From the NCBI GenBank assembly GCA_900473685.1, contig UCNE01000005.1, positions 62,001 through 126,000 on the forward strand: DNA of 64,000 bases, given 5' to 3'. Under the pieces are notes generated by a model, which made no database searches, was not told the DNA's origin, and saw nothing but the letters and a program-made list of their open reading frames with translations. Within the stretch, counting starts at the first letter, position 1. The number at the start of each line of letters is the position of its first letter. A program made the translations under genes and the position numbers. The DNA comes from Hyphomicrobiales bacterium (GTDB lineage: Bacteria; Pseudomonadota; Alphaproteobacteria; Rhizobiales; Rhizobiaceae). Below are positions 60,325 through 64,000 of this stretch, piece by piece.

Positions 60325-61326
60325 ATGACTATCATTCGCAAGTTTGCTGCCTGCGCGGTCGCACTGGGCGCTTTGGGAACGGCGACCGCCGTTATCGCCG
60401 AAGAAAAGCCGACCATCGTCACCGTGGTGAAGGTCACGGGTGAAAACTGGTTTACCCGCATGGAAGAGGGCGTTGTTGCCTATGGCAAGGACAATGCCGG
60501 CGTCGTCACGAGCCAGATCGGACCGGCGAAGGCGGACGCCGCCCAGCAGGCCCGCCTGATCGAGGATCTGGTTGCCAAGAAGGTCAGCGCCATCGCCGTT
60601 GTGCCGATGGATGCCTCAGCGCTTGAAGGTGTGCTGAAGCGCGCCGCCCAGCGTGGCATCAAGGTCATCACCCACGAAGCTGACAGCATGAAGAACACGA
60701 TGGTCGACATCGAAGCCTTCGACAACAAGGTGTTCGGTGCGCGTTTCAACGAAAAGATCGCCGAATGCATGGGCAAGTCCGGCAAGTGGACGTCCTTCGT
60801 GGGTTCGCTCGGCAGCCTGACCCACGTTCAGTGGGCTGATGGCGGCGCCGAGAACGCGCAGAAATATCCGGAAATGGAACTGGTTTCCGAGAAGAACGAA
60901 TCCTTCAACGATGCCAACAAGGCTTATGAAAAGGCGCGCGAAATCCTGCGGAAATACCCGGATATCAAGGGCTTCCAGGGCGGATCGGCTGTCGACGTGA
61001 TCGGCATTGGCCGCGCCGTCGAAGAAGCCGGCCTGCAGGACAAGACCTGCGTGTTCGGTATCGGTCTGCCGAAGGACACCGGTTCCTACCTCGAATCCGG
61101 CGCCGTCGATGGCATCAGCTTCTGGGATCCGAAGGACGCCGGCTTTGTCATGAACAAGGTCGCCGACATGGTCCTGAAGGGCGAAGAGATCAAGGATGGC
61201 ATGGACCTCGGCGTTCCCGGCTATGAGAAGGTTAGCGTCAAGAAGGGCGCCGGCGAAGGCGTGATCCTGGTCGGCCAGGCCTGGGTTGACGTCAACAAGT
61301 CCAACTATTCGCAGTATCCGTTCTGA
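60325..61326 (+). CDS. Sugar ABC importer substrate-binding protein (Peripla_BP_4)
   Basis: A 333-residue periplasmic protein starting MTIIRKFAACAVALGALG with a Sec signal (cleavage likely after VIA, residue 25). The ligand fold shows VTVVKVTGENWFTRMEEGV, ADAAQQARLIEDLVAKKVSA and IAVVPMDASALEGVLKRAA, as in RbsB/LsrB-type proteins. GGGAGGAATA precedes the ATG. LsrB/RhaS-like features suggest a deoxy or rare sugar or AI-2, but the ligand is not decidable. Confidence 0.9.
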   Translation: MTIIRKFAACAVALGALGTATAVIAEEKPTIVTVVKVTGENWFTRMEEGVVAYGKDNAGVVTSQIGPAKADAAQQARLIEDLVAKKVSAIAVVPMDASALEGVLKRAAQRGIKVITHEADSMKNTMVDIEAFDNKVFGARFNEKIAECMGKSGKWTSFVGSLGSLTHVQWADGGAENAQKYPEMELVSEKNESFNDANKAYEKAREILRKYPDIKGFQGGSAVDVIGIGRAVEEAGLQDKTCVFGIGLPKDTGSYLESGAVDGISFWDPKDAGFVMNKVADMVLKGEEIKDGMDLGVPGYEKVSVKKGAGEGVILVGQAWVDVNKSNYSQYPF

Positions 61327-61340
61327 TCGAACGGTGATGA

Positions 61341-61374
61341 GCTCCGCCGGTTTCATGATGAAGTCCGGCGGAGC
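61341..61374 (+). promoter_or_regulatory. Intercistronic hairpin after the binding-protein gene
   Basis: GCTCCGCCGG (61341-61350) and CCGGCGGAGC (61365-61374) form a perfect ten-base stem with a 14-base loop, between the binding-protein stop and the ATPase start. As at 6735-6764, no T-run follows; a role in message stability or attenuation is likely. Confidence 0.6.
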
Positions 61375-61414
61375 ACATCCATGTTCAGGAATGCCTCTTC
61401 AGCAGGATCGTGCC

Positions 61415-62998
61415 ATGCAGCCCAAGTCCACGGACGCCTCTCATCCCGATACCGGGCCATCGAAAGCCGTTGTTCCCTTTCTGGAAATCCGCGACGTCCA
61501 GAAAAGCTTTGGCGGTGTCAGAGCCTTGAAAGGTGTCAGCTTTGCCATTGAACCGGGCCAGATCTACCATCTCATGGGTGAGAATGGCTGCGGCAAGAGC
61601 ACGCTGATCAAAATTCTCTCCGGCGCGCAGCCGGCTGATACAGGCGAATTGCTGATCGACGGCAAGCCGGTTGGCAAGCTGACGCCGGTCGCGGCACTGG
61701 CAGCCGGTATCGAGACGGTCTATCAGGACCTGTCACTGCTTCCCAATCTTTCCGTTGCCGAAAATGTCGGTCTCACCCAGCAGCTTGTCGCTTCCGCCGG
61801 AAAACTCGCGCGCCGCCTCGATCTGGGCAGGATGCGTGAGACCGCAACGCAGGCATTGACTGCGGTCAACCTGCCGACCGACCGGCTGTTTCTGTCAACG
61901 CGCACCGACGAACTGCCGATTGCAACCCGTCAGCTGATCGCCATCGCCCGCGCCATCGCATCGGATGCGCGGCTTGTTATTATGGACGAACCGACAACAG
62001 CGTTGACCAAGCGCGAAGTCGACAATCTAATCGGCGTGGTTGACCGCCTGCGCGCCAAGGGCGTTGCGGTATTGTTCGTCACCCACAAGCTGGATGAGTG
62101 CAAATCGATCGGAGGCCGCGCCGTGATCATGCGCGACGGCCTGAAGGTCGCCGAATGCGACGTTGCCGGACACAGCAAGACCGAACTGGCCTTCTGGATG
62201 ACCGGAAAGGTGCTGGACGAGGCGCGCTATCGCGACAATCCCGTATTCGGAGACGATCTCCTTTCCGTCGACAACCTTTCACGGCGCAATGCTTTCGCTG
62301 ATGTCTCGTTTTCCATGCGGCGTGGAGAAATCATTGGCATCACGGGCCTTCTGGACTCTGGACGCAACGAGCTTGCGCTGGCCATGGCCGGCGTCATCCC
62401 CGCCGATACCGGCCGCATTCGCCTGAATAGCGCTGATGTGACGCCGAAGACGCCTGCCGATGCGATTGCCGCGGGCATCGGCTATGTGCCGGAAGACCGG
62501 TTGTCGGAAGGGTTGTTTCTGGAAAAATCGATCCAGGAAAACATCGTCATGCCGGTCCTTGACCGGCTGCGCAACGCATTCGGCATCGTTGATGGCCGCC
62601 GCAGCCGCGCACTGGCGGAGCGCACGATCGCCGATCTGCAGGTGGCGACGCCGGATGTTGCCAATCGGGTTCAGTCTTTGTCCGGCGGCAACCAGCAACG
62701 CGTCTTGATCGGCCGGTGGCTGACGATCAACCCGAAGCTGTTGATCCTGCACGGGCCGACCGTCGGTGTCGATGTCGGATCAAAGGATACGATTTTCCGG
62801 ATCATTCAGCGGCTCGCGGATGAAGGCATGGGCGTCGTGATCATCAGCGACGACCTGCCGGAGCTGCTGCAGAACTGCGACCGCATCATGGTGATGCGCA
62901 AGGGTAGCGTGGTCGAGACCTTCCAGGCGGAGGGGCTGGCCGAGGAGACGCTTTACCGCGCGCTGGTTCAAGAGACGACTGCAAGGACAGGGCAATGA
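61415..62998 (+). CDS. Sugar ABC importer ATPase, two nucleotide-binding domains (RbsA family)
   Basis: A 527-residue double ATPase from MQPKSTDASH. First domain: Walker A GENGCGKST, Walker B LVIMDEPTT with D191 and E192. Second domain: the usual degenerate P-loop (LLDSGRNELALA), signature LSGGNQQRVLIGRW. Its Walker B reads LLILHGPTVGVDVG, where Asp-Glu are replaced by H446-G447. The second site is therefore catalytically dead, while the first is intact. ATGA overlap couples it to the next permease. Confidence 0.92.
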   Translation: MQPKSTDASHPDTGPSKAVVPFLEIRDVQKSFGGVRALKGVSFAIEPGQIYHLMGENGCGKSTLIKILSGAQPADTGELLIDGKPVGKLTPVAALAAGIETVYQDLSLLPNLSVAENVGLTQQLVASAGKLARRLDLGRMRETATQALTAVNLPTDRLFLSTRTDELPIATRQLIAIARAIASDARLVIMDEPTTALTKREVDNLIGVVDRLRAKGVAVLFVTHKLDECKSIGGRAVIMRDGLKVAECDVAGHSKTELAFWMTGKVLDEARYRDNPVFGDDLLSVDNLSRRNAFADVSFSMRRGEIIGITGLLDSGRNELALAMAGVIPADTGRIRLNSADVTPKTPADAIAAGIGYVPEDRLSEGLFLEKSIQENIVMPVLDRLRNAFGIVDGRRSRALAERTIADLQVATPDVANRVQSLSGGNQQRVLIGRWLTINPKLLILHGPTVGVDVGSKDTIFRIIQRLADEGMGVVIISDDLPELLQNCDRIMVMRKGSVVETFQAEGLAEETLYRALVQETTARTGQ

Positions 62999-64000
62999 CG
63001 GACATGACTTCACCTGCAACCGCTCCGGCGCCGCTCGACAAGCCGTCCGCCGCCCGCATCTGGCATTGGCTGCTGCGTCATCCGCCGGTCTTCACCTTGA
63101 TCATGATCGTGCTGGTCTGCGCGGTGGTCGGCTCCATCAATCCGGACTTCTGGCAGGTCGCAAACCTGTTCGACATCCTGCGCGCATCCACAGTACGCGG
63201 CCTGTTCGCGCTGGGCGTTCTGGTGGTGCTGGCATCGGGCGGGATCGATGTTTCTTTCACCGCCATTGCCGCTTTCGTGATGTATTCCATCACCATGCTG
63301 GTGACCAACTGGATGCCGGACATGCCGATGCCGGTCATCCTGGTGCTGGCGGCCGCCGGTGGCGCCTGCTTTGGCGCTCTCAATGGCCTTCTAATTCATT
63401 CGCTGCGGGCGCCGTCTCTGATCGTCACCATCGGCACGCAATATGTGATCCGCAGTTTCCTGCTGACCTTTGTCGGTACGGCATTGTTCATGAACATTCC
63501 GGTTTCGATGGAATCGTTTGGCAAGCTGGCATTGTTTACCCATCATAGCGCCAATGGCACGATTTCCGTGCTGCCAGCTTCGGTGCTCGTCTTGGCTGTC
63601 GCGGCGGTGCTTACCTGGTGGATTCTGCAGCGAACCCTGATCGGCCGCGCCGTTTATGCCGTTGGCGGCAATCCCGGTATTGCGGAGCGTCTCGGTTACA
63701 ATCTGCGCGTCGTTCACGTCTTCGTCTTCGCCTATGCGGGCCTTTTGGCGGGTATTGCCGGCATCATGCACGTTTCCAGCAACCGTCTTGCAAATCCTTT
63801 CGACCTTGCCGGAACGGAACTTGAAATCATTGCGGCGGTCGTCCTGGGCGGAGCGCGGATTACCGGCGGCTCGGGAAGCGTGATCGGCACGATGCTGGGT
63901 GTTGTGCTCATTACTCTGGTGAGCAATGTCCTCATTCTCGTCGGCATCCCCAGCACATGGCAGCTTGCGATCGTCGGCGTCTTCATCGTTCTCGCCGGAG
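62995..64000 (+). CDS. Sugar ABC importer permease (RbsC family, second), cut by window end
   Basis: 335 codons are visible from MTDMTSPATAPAPLDK and the frame is open at the right edge. LVVLASGGIDVSFTAIAAFV is the family motif; later RAVYAVGGNPGIAERLGYN is the coupling loop and LGGARITGGSGSVIGTMLG the penultimate motif, so the gene is nearly complete. The ORF does not appear broken. It is the partner of the permease at 59.3 kb. Confidence 0.9.
   Translation, partial: MTDMTSPATAPAPLDKPSAARIWHWLLRHPPVFTLIMIVLVCAVVGSINPDFWQVANLFDILRASTVRGLFALGVLVVLASGGIDVSFTAIAAFVMYSITMLVTNWMPDMPMPVILVLAAAGGACFGALNGLLIHSLRAPSLIVTIGTQYVIRSFLLTFVGTALFMNIPVSMESFGKLALFTHHSANGTISVLPASVLVLAVAAVLTWWILQRTLIGRAVYAVGGNPGIAERLGYNLRVVHVFVFAYAGLLAGIAGIMHVSSNRLANPFDLAGTELEIIAAVVLGGARITGGSGSVIGTMLGVVLITLVSNVLILVGIPSTWQLAIVGVFIVLAG

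Noticed and set aside
1-64000. tRNA, rRNA and CRISPR search by eye
   Set aside because: No cloverleaf with a GGTTCGA-type arm, no rRNA-like sequence and no regularly spaced non-coding direct repeats were seen; a covariance-model scan could still reveal a small RNA.

Overview
The window looks like accessory-rich DNA of an alphaproteobacterium of the order Hyphomicrobiales, most likely Rhizobiaceae (Rhizobium/Agrobacterium type). Reasons are the high GC coding bias, tightly overlapping ATGA-coupled operons, many sugar ABC transporters, IS6/IS21/IS630/Tn3 relics of rhizobial type, a K-antigen-like polysaccharide locus and a hyfBCEFGI-type complex. This is inferred from protein character only; no rRNA or marker gene is present.

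Layout. 0-1 kb: end of a NarL-type sensor kinase and its response regulator. 1.2-1.9 kb: decayed IS6-family transposase. 2-11.1 kb: hexuronate catabolic island. A GntR/FCD regulator and uxuA diverge from uxaC, a Tat-exported binding protein, an ATPase, two permeases and uxuB; a perfect palindrome lies inside the uxaC promoter. 11.1-12.4 kb: two small unknown genes and a second IS6 scrap. 12.4-14.6 kb: OmpR-type two-component system with a 7-TM sensor. 14.8-21.7 kb: giant Gly-rich repeat autotransporter, divergent from that system. 21.7-28.6 kb: graveyard of mobile and broken genes (IS3, a Dpp-type ATPase, IS21, Tn3, IS630) surrounding intact small genes (DUF2721, ClpP paralogue, SRPBCC/ArsR pair).

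28.6-46.6 kb: sixteen genes on the minus strand form a surface-polysaccharide locus built around a legionaminic-acid-like nonulosonate. A CBS-containing nucleotidyltransferase (PtmE-like), LegB, LegC, LegG, LegI and LegF, plus NeuD-like and GNAT acyltransferases, would make CMP-Leg or a derivative. A PIG-L deacetylase and two Gfo/Idh oxidoreductases may modify it. A GT29-like (eukaryotic-type sialyltransferase) protein with a helical-repeat N-terminus, an 876-residue glycosyltransferase-like protein and a KpsC-like Kdo transferase are candidate assembly enzymes, and a KpsM-like permease suggests ABC export. KpsT, KpsE and KpsD are not here.

47.2-54.8 kb: an XRE regulator overlaps hyfB and precedes hyfCEFGI, a membrane respiratory-hydrogenase-like complex. 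Its large subunit lacks the cysteines that bind nickel, so it is better viewed as an energy-converting-hydrogenase-related (Ehr) complex than a hydrogenase. 54.9-58.9 kb: frameshifted DUF4365 gene, PhnA-like protein, PAP2 scrap, and a ChrB-like regulator with an MFS transporter. 59.2-64 kb: sugar ABC importer (permease, binding protein, double ATPase, second permease cut by the window end).

The most novel material is the nonulosonate locus with its GT29-like fusion and the 876-residue protein. Next come the nickel-ligand-free Hyf complex and the repeat autotransporter with its divergent two-component system.
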